Of a stretch of DNA of 64,000 nucleotides, positions 34,438 to 42,964 are shown piece by piece (position 1 is the first letter of the stretch; each line of letters opens with the position of its first letter). The notes under the pieces are model-generated. The model worked only from the letters and a program-made list of their open reading frames with translations, ran no database searches and was not told the DNA's origin. The position numbers were made by a program, and so were the translations under genes. The stretch is from Natronosalvus caseinilyticus. GTDB lineage: Archaea; Halobacteriota; Halobacteria; Halobacteriales; Natrialbaceae. The DNA is taken from the NCBI RefSeq assembly GCF_017357105.1, contig NZ_CP071596.1:1364001-1428000 (forward strand). Direction: 5' to 3'.

Positions 34438-35523
34438 ATGCCCCAGGAAGACGTTGCTCAGTTTACTGTCCGGTCTGTACAGGTCCTCGCAGAGGATGAA
34501 ACGGTTGACGATGAATTGGTGCCCGAGTTGACCGACGATCAGTTGCTCGACCTGTACGAACAGATGAAACGGTCACGCAGACTCGACGAGCGCGGAATTG
34601 CGTTGCAACGCCGGGGTGAACTCGGGACATACGCACCGGCGATCGGACAGGAAGCGGCGCAGGTCGGGAGCGCATACGCCCTGGCAGATGACGATTGGCT
34701 CGTCCCATCGTTCCGCGAGCAAGCTGCGCTACTGACGCATGGAACTGATCCTGAGCAGATCCTCCAGTACGCAATGGGGATGGAGGAAGGCGCCGAAATA
34801 CCGGGCGGGAAGGGCGCCTTGCCGCCAGCTATTCCTGTTGGGAGCCAGCCGCTGCACGCCGTTGGCATCGGTTGGGGAGAGGCACTGCAAGATCGCGACA
34901 CGATCGCCATTACGTACTTCGGGGACGGGGCAACCAGCGAAGGTGACGTCTACGAAGCGTTCAACTTCGCCGGCGTCTCTGACTCTCAGACGGTTTTTAT
35001 CTGCCAGAACAATCGGTATGCAATCTCGACGGGGGTTGAGAAGCAAACCAAAGCAAAGACGCTGGCTCAAAAGGCAATTGCGGCAGGCATCGAAGGGGTT
35101 CAAGTCGACGGCAATGACGTTCTGGGTGTCTACCGTGTCGCCAGGGAAGCGGTCGAAAAAGCCCGGAACGGCAATCCAGTCCTGATCGAGGCGTTGACGT
35201 ATCGGCGCTCGATGCATACGACCTCCGACGACCCCACAGCCTACCGCGGCCACGAAGAAGAAGCGGAGTGGGAGCTTCGTGATCCCATTCTGCGGTTCCA
35301 GGTGTTCCTCGAAAACCGAGAGATCCTGGATGAGGAAACGGAGGGTACGATCGACGAACGAATCGAATCCGAGCTCGCTGACGCGATCGATCAGGCAAAC
35401 AAGGAACGCCAGGCAATCGACCCGGCGGATATGTTCCGCTTTGTGTACGATGACATGCCGTCTGAACTCGAGCAACAGTCCGATGCCTTCGAGGAAGGGG
35501 TCGAGGGTGATACGGATGGCTGA
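34438..35523 (+). CDS. 2-oxoacid dehydrogenase E1 alpha subunit
   Basis: 361 residues. The thiamine diphosphate motif runs from GDGATSEGDVYEAFNF to ICQNNRYAIS. The phosphorylation-loop-like region has RRSMHTTSDDPTAYRGHEEE. Conserved QEAAQVGSAYAL and WLVPSFREQAALL are also visible. It forms an alpha2beta2 tetramer with the next gene, oxidatively decarboxylating pyruvate or branched-chain 2-oxoacids. Its last 8 bp overlap the beta gene. No E2 or E3 gene is in the window, so partners must be encoded elsewhere or this pair works with a ferredoxin-independent acceptor unknown to me. Confidence 0.92.
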   Translation: MPQEDVAQFTVRSVQVLAEDETVDDELVPELTDDQLLDLYEQMKRSRRLDERGIALQRRGELGTYAPAIGQEAAQVGSAYALADDDWLVPSFREQAALLTHGTDPEQILQYAMGMEEGAEIPGGKGALPPAIPVGSQPLHAVGIGWGEALQDRDTIAITYFGDGATSEGDVYEAFNFAGVSDSQTVFICQNNRYAISTGVEKQTKAKTLAQKAIAAGIEGVQVDGNDVLGVYRVAREAVEKARNGNPVLIEALTYRRSMHTTSDDPTAYRGHEEEAEWELRDPILRFQVFLENREILDEETEGTIDERIESELADAIDQANKERQAIDPADMFRFVYDDMPSELEQQSDAFEEGVEGDTDG

Positions 35524-36484
35524 ACGACTCCGAATGGTCGAGGCTGTTCGTGATACCCTGGATGCGGAGTTAGCCCGCGACGATAGCGTCGTCGTTTACG
35601 GGGAGGACGTTGGTCGGGTTGGCGGGGTATTCAGGGCGACTCAGGGTTTGATCAACGACTATCCGGATCGGGTGTTCGACACACCGGTCGCAGAGGCGGG
35701 GATTATCGGCACCGGCGTTGGACTCGCGGCCACTGGAATGAAGCCGGTCGCGGAGATCCAGTTCCAGAGTTTCCTCTATCAGGGATTTCACCAGCTAGCA
35801 CAGCACGTTGCGCGTATACGAAGCCGAAGTCGGGGGACAATAACCTGTCCCATGACAATCCGAATGCCCTACGGTGGCGGGATCCATGCATTGGAACTTC
35901 ACTCAGAAAGCTATGAGGCAGGCTTTTCCCATCTTCCCGGCCTGCAGGTCGTCTTCCCGTCGTCCCCCGCCGAAACGAAGGGGCTGCTCACGTCCGCTAT
36001 TCGCGACCCCGATCCGGTCATATTTATGGAACCGACGCGGCTGTACCGCTCGTTCCGTGAGGAGGTACCTGACCAACACAAAATTCCGCTCGGTGAGGCC
36101 CGCGTCGTCGAGTTCGGCGACGATGTGACGGTGGTTGCGTGGGGTTCGATGCTCCGCAAGACGCTTGACGCCGTCAACGACGTCGAAGCAAGCGTTGAGG
36201 TGATCGACCCACGGACGCTCTACCCGCTGGACACGCAGACTATCGTCGAGTCTGTGAAGAAGACTGGCCGCTGCGTCGTCGTTCACGAGGCGCCTAAGAC
36301 GGCCGGAATGGGTGGAGAGATCACGGCTCGCATCAACGAGGAGGCGTTTCTTTACCTCGAGGCACCCGTCGAACGGGTGACCGGTTACGACGTGCCCGTG
36401 CCGCTGTTCGCCCGCGAGGACGACTATCTGCCCGATGAGGACCGCATCAGAAACGGGATAAGCCGGGCTCTCGAGTTCGGGTAG
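35516..36484 (+). CDS. 2-oxoacid dehydrogenase E1 beta subunit
   Basis: 322 residues from the ATG at 35516 (MAERLRMVEAVRDTLDAELA), which overlaps the alpha stop by 8 bp. Conserved parts are VVYGEDVGRVGGVFRATQGL, FDTPVAEAGIIGTGVGLAAT, FQSFLYQGFHQL, ALELHSESYEAGFSHLPGLQ, and IDPRTLYPLDTQTIVESVKK. It completes the thiamine diphosphate site with the alpha chain. Overlapping starts ensure equal synthesis. Confidence 0.93.
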   Translation: MAERLRMVEAVRDTLDAELARDDSVVVYGEDVGRVGGVFRATQGLINDYPDRVFDTPVAEAGIIGTGVGLAATGMKPVAEIQFQSFLYQGFHQLAQHVARIRSRSRGTITCPMTIRMPYGGGIHALELHSESYEAGFSHLPGLQVVFPSSPAETKGLLTSAIRDPDPVIFMEPTRLYRSFREEVPDQHKIPLGEARVVEFGDDVTVVAWGSMLRKTLDAVNDVEASVEVIDPRTLYPLDTQTIVESVKKTGRCVVVHEAPKTAGMGGEITARINEEAFLYLEAPVERVTGYDVPVPLFAREDDYLPDEDRIRNGISRALEFG

Positions 36485-36601
36485 AAATGTGCAAGAATTC
36501 CCCGAGAGTAGAGCGAAAAGGGTCCGTTACTCCTTCATTCCACTCATGATCCCTGTGGCTTCATCATTTGTCTGATAGAGTTCTCATCACTGGATTCCTT
36601 T

Positions 36602-36716
36602 GGCGAAAGCCCGGCAGCGCAACGGCCATCGGCCGTGAGCAGCCCGGAACGTGGAGGTGGGTGGGGCGGTGGGTAGTGGGTGATCGGGCACAACAGCAAA
36701 AAAGAGAACTCGTTGG
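36602..36716. repeat. 3' flank of the OB-fold gene, repeated at 39.05 kb
   Basis: The block from CGAAAGCCCGGCAGCG to GTTGGGCTACTCCC is repeated at 39046-39160 with scattered changes. It contains a stem (ACGGCC/GGCCGT) and may act as a terminator for the minus-strand OB-fold gene. Confidence 0.7.
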
Positions 36717-36717
36717 G

Positions 36718-37560
36718 CTACTCCCACCAGGACTCGCGCTCTGGGAACACGATTTCCGACCACCGAGTCAGCGCGATCGAACACCGTCCATTGTACCAGT
36801 TCTTCGCCGCCGCCCTGAACCGCACCCGTTCGCCTTCTCGAACCATCGTCTGCCGACTCTTCGCCCAAATCGTAAACTTCGTTCGACCCGTCTCGTCCTC
36901 AAGCAATCCAACCTGTTGAATCGCTGAACTTGAGGGCTCCCACAATTCGATCACACGGCCTTCGACACTGACCTCGCCTCGCCTGATCGACTCGAGGTCT
37001 CCAATCGGTACGATCGTCCCTGCCTCGTGTTGCATCTCTTCTTTGGTGTCCATCACTGCCTCGAACATGTCCGCATCCTCGAGTACTCGACTGGCAATCC
37101 GCTTTCCGATGACCGCTCGCGTGTACCCACCTTGGACGTCCTCTGTCAACCGCTGTGCCTGCTGATTGACCTGTCTCAGTTCTTCTCGCTCGAGTTTCTC
37201 ACGGGGATCGACTCGTTCGTCCGCCTGCTCACGACGTGCCGCTTCGACCACTACTCTCGTTCGCTCCGCTCGTCCCTCTTGCCGACCGAACGCCGCCTGT
37301 ACACTGATTCGCTCGAGTTCTTCCTCTCTCGCTCGAATGCGCTCTTCCTGGGCCAGGGTGACGCCGTAGATCCGATCCTTGCTGGTGTCGACCATCCCCT
37401 CTGGGTGGTTCGAATCCACCTTCGCCTGTATCTCCATCTCGACCGTTGGCCGCAATTCTGGGGTCTCATCGACGACGTCCGCTCCTTCTCGAACCGCCTC
37501 CTGTTCGTACGCCTGTTCATTGATCGAAACGACCTTACTGACTGACTTCTTAGTAGACAT
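36718..37560 (-). CDS. OB-fold DNA-binding protein (RPA-like, plasmid type)
   Basis: 280 residues from the ATG at 37560 (MSTKKSVSKV); a start at 37578 is possible. The N-terminal 130 residues are charged and helical (AQEERIRAREEELERISVQA). The C-terminal OB-fold (about 205-275) reads SVEGRVIELWEPSSSAIQQV, then LLEDETGRTKFTIWAKS, then VRFRAAAKNWYNGRCSIALT. The family binds single-stranded DNA and is frequent on haloarchaeal plasmids and integrative elements. A truncated copy lies 2.4 kb away. Confidence 0.8.
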   Translation of the reverse strand: MSTKKSVSKVVSINEQAYEQEAVREGADVVDETPELRPTVEMEIQAKVDSNHPEGMVDTSKDRIYGVTLAQEERIRAREEELERISVQAAFGRQEGRAERTRVVVEAARREQADERVDPREKLEREELRQVNQQAQRLTEDVQGGYTRAVIGKRIASRVLEDADMFEAVMDTKEEMQHEAGTIVPIGDLESIRRGEVSVEGRVIELWEPSSSAIQQVGLLEDETGRTKFTIWAKSRQTMVREGERVRFRAAAKNWYNGRCSIALTRWSEIVFPERESWWE

Positions 37561-38096
37561 TGGAATTCCAACTTCCAAAGGCGCTCACTCGGCGTCTTTT
37601 CCGACACCACGACTCTCCAGCCATGGCTCTCTTCGTCGTTCAACTTTTCATCACACGCGTCTCGCTCGCGCCTTCGCACGCGCCCCTTGGGGCGCGAGCG
37701 AGACGCGCCGATGTTAGACCTAACCAGTACCGCGCGGCGCTTCAACCGGAGTGAACGTCCAGTTTTAAGCCGTTTTCGCGTCTGAGCGAGCGAAGACCGA
37801 AAGCGCGCTTAATACTGGCAACCGAAGAGCGGGAGTGAGCGACGGTCAGAAGCGGCGAGGGGGGCGTGCCGTTATTCGAGGAGGGAACAACCACAAAAGC
37901 CAGCTGATTTGTCCACACGGGTGGGTCCGAAAAGGGCTGACGCGCTCAGGGATCCCCGTCGACGCAAGCACCGCAACTTCGTGAGGAGCGCAGAGAGATC
38001 TTCGCAAGTGATACGAACGAAGGCTAGCGAGACGCGTCTCACTAGACGCGGGACTCGAGCGCGCCAGGAGGCTTTCACAGTAGTGTACACTCGAGT
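37561..38096. other. GC-rich intergenic region with a 17-bp perfect hairpin
   Basis: No gene is supported. Bases 37656-37672 (CGCGTCTCGCTCGCGCC) pair perfectly with 37691-37707 around an 18-nt loop that holds its own CGCCCC/GGGGCG part. Shorter repeats of GACGCG follow near 38033-38050. The place between a DNA-binding gene and an MNT gene would suit a replication or partition site, which is only a guess. Confidence 0.4.
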
Positions 38097-38282
38097 CTAC
38101 TCAGAACAACTCAGCACCCATTCTTCACCTTGGTAGTCATCTCGAGGCACAGAGACACTCATATTTCGAAGTTGGAGGAGTGCAGCGTCTTCGACATCGA
38201 GGCCGAGTTCAATCTCGGTTGGCCGGCGGTCGAATGCTGCTTGCACATCGTCGATCAGTTGATCGATTCGCGTACTACTCAT
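38097..38282 (-). CDS. short partner of the MNT nucleotidyltransferase, probably truncated
   Basis: 61 residues from an ATG at 38282 (MSSTRIDQLIDDVQAAFDRR), which overlaps the upstream MNT stop by 8 bp. Similar haloarchaeal partners of MNT proteins are, as I remember, about 200-residue HEPN-like proteins that begin in this way. Here the reading ends after NMSVSVPRDDYQGEEWVLSC and nothing in other frames continues it, so the effector part seems lost. Confidence 0.5.
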   Translation of the reverse strand: MSSTRIDQLIDDVQAAFDRRPTEIELGLDVEDAALLQLRNMSVSVPRDDYQGEEWVLSCSE

Positions 38283-38964
38283 CGGCGAACACCGCCTTAC
38301 GCACTGCCTGGATCCGGTCGTCGCCATACACCGTGATTCCTTCTTGGAAAATTTCTCGCAGTTTCGATCCGGCACGGTGTGCACTCTCTTTAGATTCGAC
38401 GTAGGGTTCGAAGTCAAACCGGTCTCCATCAAAACGGCGGTCACTGAGATCATTGACGACGTCAGTTACGAGACGGCGTGCTGTCGTTCGATCACCATCA
38501 ACGACGACGAACAGATCGATATCACTCTGTCTGTCGGCTTCGCCACGAGCAACGCTTCCGAAGACGACGATTCCGAGAAGATCATCTACGCTGTCGGCGC
38601 CAGTCATAGCCACACGAGTCTGTTCAATAAATGCGCGTATCGGGGCGTGGAACTCCGTCTGTTCGATAGCTAATAGCGGATCATCTTTTTGTAATCGCCG
38701 AGGATTGATAGCTACGTAATTTCGCTGGGGTGTTTCACGAACATGGACTGCACCAATTCCATCGAGTAAATCAATAGCCCTCCACACTGTGGATCGAGTA
38801 ACAGTGGTCGCGTTGACGAGTTCAGCTATAGTAAACTCTGTCTCGTGCGCATCAGCCAACAGACGAAGGATATCGTCAGCTGCAGCAATTCGGAAGATAT
38901 CGGTATCATCGGCAGGATTGACATCGATACACACCGCCATATCTTGACCCGTCATTTCAGACAC
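38275..38964 (-). CDS. winged-helix MNT nucleotidyltransferase
   Basis: 229 residues. A winged helix (about 30-85: FTIAELVNATTVTRSTVWRA) precedes a minimal nucleotidyltransferase with the motif GSVARGEADRQSDIDLFVVV at about 135-155, which has the required G-S-x(10)-D-x-D. MNT proteins add nucleotides to partner proteins in toxin-antitoxin pairs; this one probably also binds DNA by its winged helix. It overlaps the short partner gene. Confidence 0.8.
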   Translation of the reverse strand: MSEMTGQDMAVCIDVNPADDTDIFRIAAADDILRLLADAHETEFTIAELVNATTVTRSTVWRAIDLLDGIGAVHVRETPQRNYVAINPRRLQKDDPLLAIEQTEFHAPIRAFIEQTRVAMTGADSVDDLLGIVVFGSVARGEADRQSDIDLFVVVDGDRTTARRLVTDVVNDLSDRRFDGDRFDFEPYVESKESAHRAGSKLREIFQEGITVYGDDRIQAVRKAVFADE

Positions 38965-39045
38965 TGTCTGATATTGTGCAACGAGTTATAAATAACTTGT
39001 TCTAGCAGGTTAAGCGCTGGGTGCTGTGGTGAACGAAGTTAACTG

Positions 39046-39160
39046 TGAAAGCCCGGCAGTGAAACGGCCGTTGGCCGTTAACAGCCCGAACGTCGAGGTG
39101 GGTAGGGCGGTGGGTAGTGGGTGATCGGGCACCAGCAAAAAGAGAGTTCATTGGGCTACT
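39046..39160. repeat. second copy of the OB-fold gene 3' flank
   Basis: About 115 bases match 36602-36716 with scattered substitutions, including the GGTGGGTAG...GTGGGTGATCGGGC part. It lies directly next to the OB-fold pseudogene in the same arrangement as in the intact copy. Confidence 0.7.
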
Positions 39161-39398
39161 CCCACTAGGACTCGCGCTCTAGGAATCTGATTTTTGATCA
39201 CCGAGTCAGCGCGATCGAACACCGTCCATTGTACCAGTTCTTCGCCTCCACACTAACCTCGCCCTTTCTAATCGACTCGCCATTTCTAATCGGCACGATC
39301 GTCCCTGCCTCGTGTTGTATCTCTTCTTTCGTATCCATCACCGTCTCGAACATGTCTTTGCTCTCGAGAACCCGGCTGTCAATCTGCTTCCCGATGGC
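39156..39398 (-). pseudogene. OB-fold gene copy with internal deletion
   Basis: The minus strand reads AIGKQIDSRVLESKDMFETV, then MDTKEEIQHEAGTIVPIRNG, then ESIRKGEVSVEAKNWYNGRC and SIALTR. Compared with the intact gene at 36718-37560, about 51 codons that form the OB-fold core are removed in frame between SVE and AKNW. Two Trp codons near the end have become TGA and TAG. The N-terminal half is absent. The copy cannot bind DNA as the intact protein would. Confidence 0.75.
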
Positions 39399-39587
39399 TG
39401 GTTCAGCTTGTGTTCGACGACGAGTGTTCCACCCGGAGCTCGGTACCGTCCATAGATGTCCGTTAGCAGGTGGACGTATAATTAGTCGGCGGTGATGGTG
39501 TCCATGGGATTTTATCCGATCCGCTCGATCGACTCGAGGCCGGCGATCTCGGCAAGTTGACCTCTTACAGACGCGATTGGGCTGTAA

Positions 39588-39785
39588 TCATATGCCCCTT
39601 TCTCCCTGCCGCCGGTTTTCCACAGTTCTGGAGCGGATGGCGCTGGCAATTTTGAGCCCCCCGACAACGAAGGCAGCAATACCACCGAAGGCAAACAGGG
39701 AGAGAACGACGCGGAGTAAGTATTCAAGCAGTGTAAACTCAACAACAGAACCGCCATGCAAAATGATATTGGATTCGATGATCAT
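39588..39785 (-). CDS. small membrane protein
   Basis: 65 residues (MIIESNIILHGGSVVEFTLL at the start) with one long hydrophobic region (RVVLSLFAFGGIAAFVVGGL) and a basic tail. It lies 28 bp after the four-helix membrane protein gene on the same strand and could be the last gene of that operon. Function unknown. Confidence 0.45.
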   Translation of the reverse strand: MIIESNIILHGGSVVEFTLLEYLLRVVLSLFAFGGIAAFVVGGLKIASAIRSRTVENRRQGERGI

Positions 39786-39813
39786 CTGTAATTCTGTTGA
39801 CTATCTATCGCAG

Positions 39814-40311
39814 CTACGCCGCGTTCAAGCCTCGATATGCCATGACGACGCCGACGACGAAGACGACCGTCGCCACGTAGATGGGGCCGAGATGCGTCAT
39901 CCAGTCGTGAGCAAATGCATCTGCCGTGTAGTGCATCGGCAGCGCGAGCGCTAAGCCGGTAACGGCAGCGACGACTGCGGTTGCCCACGCCCAGGTGAGC
40001 CGCTGACGCACGCCATACCACGACAGGGCGGTGATCGCGATTCCTGTCGAAATTATGAACGCGGCAGTGGCGACGTGCAGGTGACTGATGTAGTACGCCA
40101 CTGTCGGGTCCAAGTCGGCTTTCGTCATCCCGTTTAGCGTACTGACCCCGAGTTCGAAACCAGTCCCTACGAAGTTCATTACGAGGAATACGATTCCGTA
40201 TCCGATGAACGCGACGCCCGCGAGCGCCATCAATAGTGATCCGTTCCGGAGCGTTGCCTCGAGTTCGACTTGTTCTTGCTGTTCGTCTGTAACCGATTGT
40301 CTTGTTGCCAT
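39814..40311 (-). CDS. four-helix membrane protein
   Basis: 165 residues from the ATG at 40311 (MATRQSVTDEQQEQVELEAT), five bases after the methyltransferase stop; the longer frame to 40365 overlaps that gene. Four membrane segments are visible (LLMALAGVAFIGYGIVFLVM; ISHLHVATAAFIISTGIAIT; WATAVVAAVTGLALALP; GPIYVATVVFVVGVVMAY). Several His lie near the membrane (SHLHVA, MHYTADAFAHDWMTHLG), which could bind metal or haem. Family unknown. Confidence 0.65.
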   Translation of the reverse strand: MATRQSVTDEQQEQVELEATLRNGSLLMALAGVAFIGYGIVFLVMNFVGTGFELGVSTLNGMTKADLDPTVAYYISHLHVATAAFIISTGIAITALSWYGVRQRLTWAWATAVVAAVTGLALALPMHYTADAFAHDWMTHLGPIYVATVVFVVGVVMAYRGLNAA

Positions 40312-40316
40312 TGTAA

Positions 40317-41084
40317 TCACTTGTTGGCGCCGAGCGAGATGCTCTTCACGCCGTACTTCTGACATGCATTCGCTGCTTGATCCGAGATGAACTCATACTG
40401 AGTATTGTCCCGAACCTCCCTCACTTCAAACCCGGTCTGCTCTATGAGCTCCGTGTAACGATCGACCTGTTCGGCTCCGCCGATACAAGCTGCCCACAGG
40501 TCCTCGTTGTTCTTGATGCTCTTCGGCATCAGTTTCTCGCTGATGATATCGGAGATGGCGAGCCGTCCGCCTGGTTTGAGGACTCGATTTGCCTCCGTGA
40601 ACACTCGCTGCTTTTCCGCAGAGAGGTTGATGACCCCGTTCGAGAGTACGACGTCGAATGTCCCGTCATCGAAAGGAATGTCCTCGATGTACCCCTTCTC
40701 GAAGAATACGTTGTCCATCCCAACCTCATCACGCAACTGCCGTGCCTTCGATAGCTGTTGGTCGGTCATATCTAACCCGGCCACACTCCCGGATTCGCCG
40801 ACATGTAACGCTGCGACGAACGCATCCGTCCCGGAACCGCTCCCAAGGTCGAGCACGTCATCTCCTTCTTCGAGAGCGGCGAGGTCGAAGTGGTATCCCA
40901 CGCCCGCGAATGACTCCAGAGCCTGCGGGGGGATCTGATCGAGATCGCTTGCTGGGTAGCCGAGCCGTTCTGCCAACTCGCGCCCCATCTCGAAGTGATA
41001 CTCTTCTGCCGGTTCTTCTGCAACGTCTTGATAGACGCTCTTGACCGCCTGTTCGAGCCGTTCGACGTCTAGTGATTTTGCCAT
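40317..41084 (-). CDS. SAM-dependent methyltransferase (ArsM-like)
   Basis: 255 residues. The SAM-binding motif is DVLDLGSGSGTDAFVA; the acidic end of strand 2 is VAGLDMTDQQL; DVVLSNGVINLSAEK and RVLKPGGRLAISDIISE follow. The order and the WAACIGGAEQ motif resemble arsenite methyltransferases, but the N-terminal Cys of ArsM are missing, so arsenic may not be the substrate. It sits between the OsmC gene (14 bp upstream) and a membrane protein. Confidence 0.8.
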   Translation of the reverse strand: MAKSLDVERLEQAVKSVYQDVAEEPAEEYHFEMGRELAERLGYPASDLDQIPPQALESFAGVGYHFDLAALEEGDDVLDLGSGSGTDAFVAALHVGESGSVAGLDMTDQQLSKARQLRDEVGMDNVFFEKGYIEDIPFDDGTFDVVLSNGVINLSAEKQRVFTEANRVLKPGGRLAISDIISEKLMPKSIKNNEDLWAACIGGAEQVDRYTELIEQTGFEVREVRDNTQYEFISDQAANACQKYGVKSISLGANK

Positions 41085-41098
41085 TTGTCTTCACCTCA

Positions 41099-41704
41099 TC
41101 AGTCGTCGGCCGCCACTTCGGCCGGGGTATTCACCGTGAGTTGGATGTCCTGAGCGAGAGAGACGAGCGTGTAGACTGGTGCCCGCCGCGCCCATTCGTC
41201 GACCTGGTCCTTATCGAGATTCGGACTCTCGATCTCGACTTCTGCGGTTAGATTCTCGAAGACGGCATCGGCCTCTCCGAGGTCCTTGAGGCTGAAGAGG
41301 ACGCGCGGATCGAACTCGGTGCGGACCCGGGTCTGGAGGTACTCGATATCGACGCCGTTCGCGACGGCGTTGATGGTGATGCCGACGTTGATGCAAGAGG
41401 CGAGCGCGGAGAGTGCGGCCTCGATCGGTTCCAGTCGGTCGGTTCCGCCGACCCATCCGCCTGCGTCCAACACTTCCTTCCACGCTCCGTAAGGAATCGT
41501 GTACTCGCGAGTCTCGCGCGCGATCGTCTCACCGCCGAGTTCGTAGCTGTCTACCTTCGCCAAGCTATGAGCGCACGTCCCCTCGTATGTCGAGCGAGCA
41601 GCGAGCCCGAGCTGCACCCCATTGGGGTTTTCAGCCGCGAATTCGGCGAACTCTTCGAATTGTTCGATGTCGATACCGTGGTTGACCTGCGTGTCGATAG
41701 CCAT
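41099..41704 (-). CDS. OsmC-family protein
   Basis: 201 residues from the ATG at 41704, 2 bp after the DUF1059 stop. The OsmC fold is clear: GVQLGLAARSTYEGTCAHSL, then PIEAALSALASCINVGITIN with the redox Cys, then LTAEVEIESPNLDKDQVDEW. Usual OsmC peroxidases have two Cys; the first lies in EGTCAHS and the second in ALASCIN. The family reduces organic peroxides or responds to oxidative stress. Confidence 0.85.
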   Translation of the reverse strand: MAIDTQVNHGIDIEQFEEFAEFAAENPNGVQLGLAARSTYEGTCAHSLAKVDSYELGGETIARETREYTIPYGAWKEVLDAGGWVGGTDRLEPIEAALSALASCINVGITINAVANGVDIEYLQTRVRTEFDPRVLFSLKDLGEADAVFENLTAEVEIESPNLDKDQVDEWARRAPVYTLVSLAQDIQLTVNTPAEVAADD

Positions 41705-41706
41705 AT

Positions 41707-41880
41707 TTACACGACCTGGAGGTGCTTTTCTCGTAGTTCTTCGGCTGTGTAGTCTTGCCCGTGAACCTCTTTCATGTGGTTCCTGGCCAGTTCGGTCGCT
41801 TCGGCTTCGTTCTCTGATTGGATGATGAACCGACAATCAGCAGCTGCCGCTTCACAATCGAGTTTGTGTGCTTTTGCCAT
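41707..41880 (-). CDS. DUF1059 small protein
   Basis: 57 residues (MAKAHKLDCEAAAADCRFII, then QSENEAEATELARNHMKEVH, ending LREKHLQVV). DUF1059 proteins carry two Cys near the N-terminus, present here (KLDCEAAAADC). It heads a run of five same-strand genes (DUF1059, OsmC, methyltransferase, membrane proteins) with gaps of 2-28 bp. Likely a stress-response unit; the biochemical role is not known. Confidence 0.8.
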   Translation of the reverse strand: MAKAHKLDCEAAAADCRFIIQSENEAEATELARNHMKEVHGQDYTAEELREKHLQVV

Positions 41881-42157
41881 GGTGTTTCAGTTGCCTTTCG
41901 GCAAGAGATGGTTCGCGTTCAAGCGTTAGATAGCTAACTCGTGACACACCGGTGATGACTGGTGCCGTGTCCACTGATTAACGGTTGTGCAACGAGTGAC
42001 TCTCGTGCAAAAGCTGAATAGTTGGCAGTGACTGAGGGAGATCGAGCCACGAATCGGAAATTCTGTTCTCTTACTATGCTGGCATGTCATCAGACAATGT
42101 TTCGGCGGCGTATGGAAAAGAGAGAATAGACGCACTGGGACTAGACACGCCAGTTCG

Positions 42158-42964
42158 TCAGTCCACGACTGTTTCGAGCGGGATCGTTGGGGTCTGGCGG
42201 CGATAGTACGTGTACTTTGATTCCGCCCACTCTCGTGCTTCGTGCGAATCGGTATCAACCAGCACACGAACCGTCACGCTGTCAGGATCGTGACCACATA
42301 TCGCGATCCGGTGATCGAAGATACAGATTCCATACGGCGGCAGGTCGTCGTGTAACCAGATCGTGAGATTGCCACTTGCCAGGGTTTTAGAAGACAGTTC
42401 GGGGTAAGTCGAGCGAATGTACTCGGCGACGCTTGGCGGATCGATGATCTCCGCTTGCATGCCGTCGATGACCCGCTGACAGAACTCGTCTCGACATGGC
42501 TCGATGAGAGCGAGATCGGACCCGACGAACCGGAACTGGTCGGTTTCACCGATCAGTTCACGGAATCGGTTTATCGGGCCATACGGGTTGTCAGCTTCGG
42601 CGACCGTCACGACCGCATCGGAGCACATCTCTATCGTGAACCCACTCTCTTCGCCTGGAAGCCACTGCCAGACGTCGCGGAGGTTTCGCTCGATTTCGAC
42701 CCGCTCAATTAACTCCGCTACTGCGGATGCGATGAACGTACCCAGTGGTGACGCTTCATACTGGTATCCATTTCTACGGATCCAGTTGCGCTCTTCGAAC
42801 TCGCTCAGTGTCCGCCGAATCGTTGACGACGAGACTCCAGTCATCTCCCAGAGCTCTGATCGGCTCCGCGGACGGACAGTTAGAGCGATGAGCGTTGGAG
42901 CACGGTGTTCGGACCGCGCGAGATACGAAATATCGTCGATTGGTGAACCCGTACTCGATCCCAT
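42158..42964 (-). CDS. winged-helix regulator with FilR1-like domain
   Basis: 268 residues from the ATG at 42964; an ATG at 42979 is also possible. An N-terminal winged helix (RSELWEMTGVSSSTIRRTLS, then EFEERNWIRRNGYQYEASPL) is followed by a domain resembling the FilR1/DUF1724 middle domain (VGSDLALIEPCRDEFCQRVI, then IWLHDDLPPYGICIFDHRIA). Such proteins are common haloarchaeal regulators. It lies 277 bp upstream of the DUF1059-OsmC operon in the same direction and may control it. Confidence 0.75.
   Translation of the reverse strand: MGSSTGSPIDDISYLARSEHRAPTLIALTVRPRSRSELWEMTGVSSSTIRRTLSEFEERNWIRRNGYQYEASPLGTFIASAVAELIERVEIERNLRDVWQWLPGEESGFTIEMCSDAVVTVAEADNPYGPINRFRELIGETDQFRFVGSDLALIEPCRDEFCQRVIDGMQAEIIDPPSVAEYIRSTYPELSSKTLASGNLTIWLHDDLPPYGICIFDHRIAICGHDPDSVTVRVLVDTDSHEAREWAESKYTYYRRQTPTIPLETVVD

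Noticed and set aside
37405-37425. GGTTCGAATCCACC resembling a tRNA T-arm
   Set aside because: It lies inside the OB-fold coding region and no acceptor, D or anticodon arms can be built around it. I found no tRNA or rRNA in the window.
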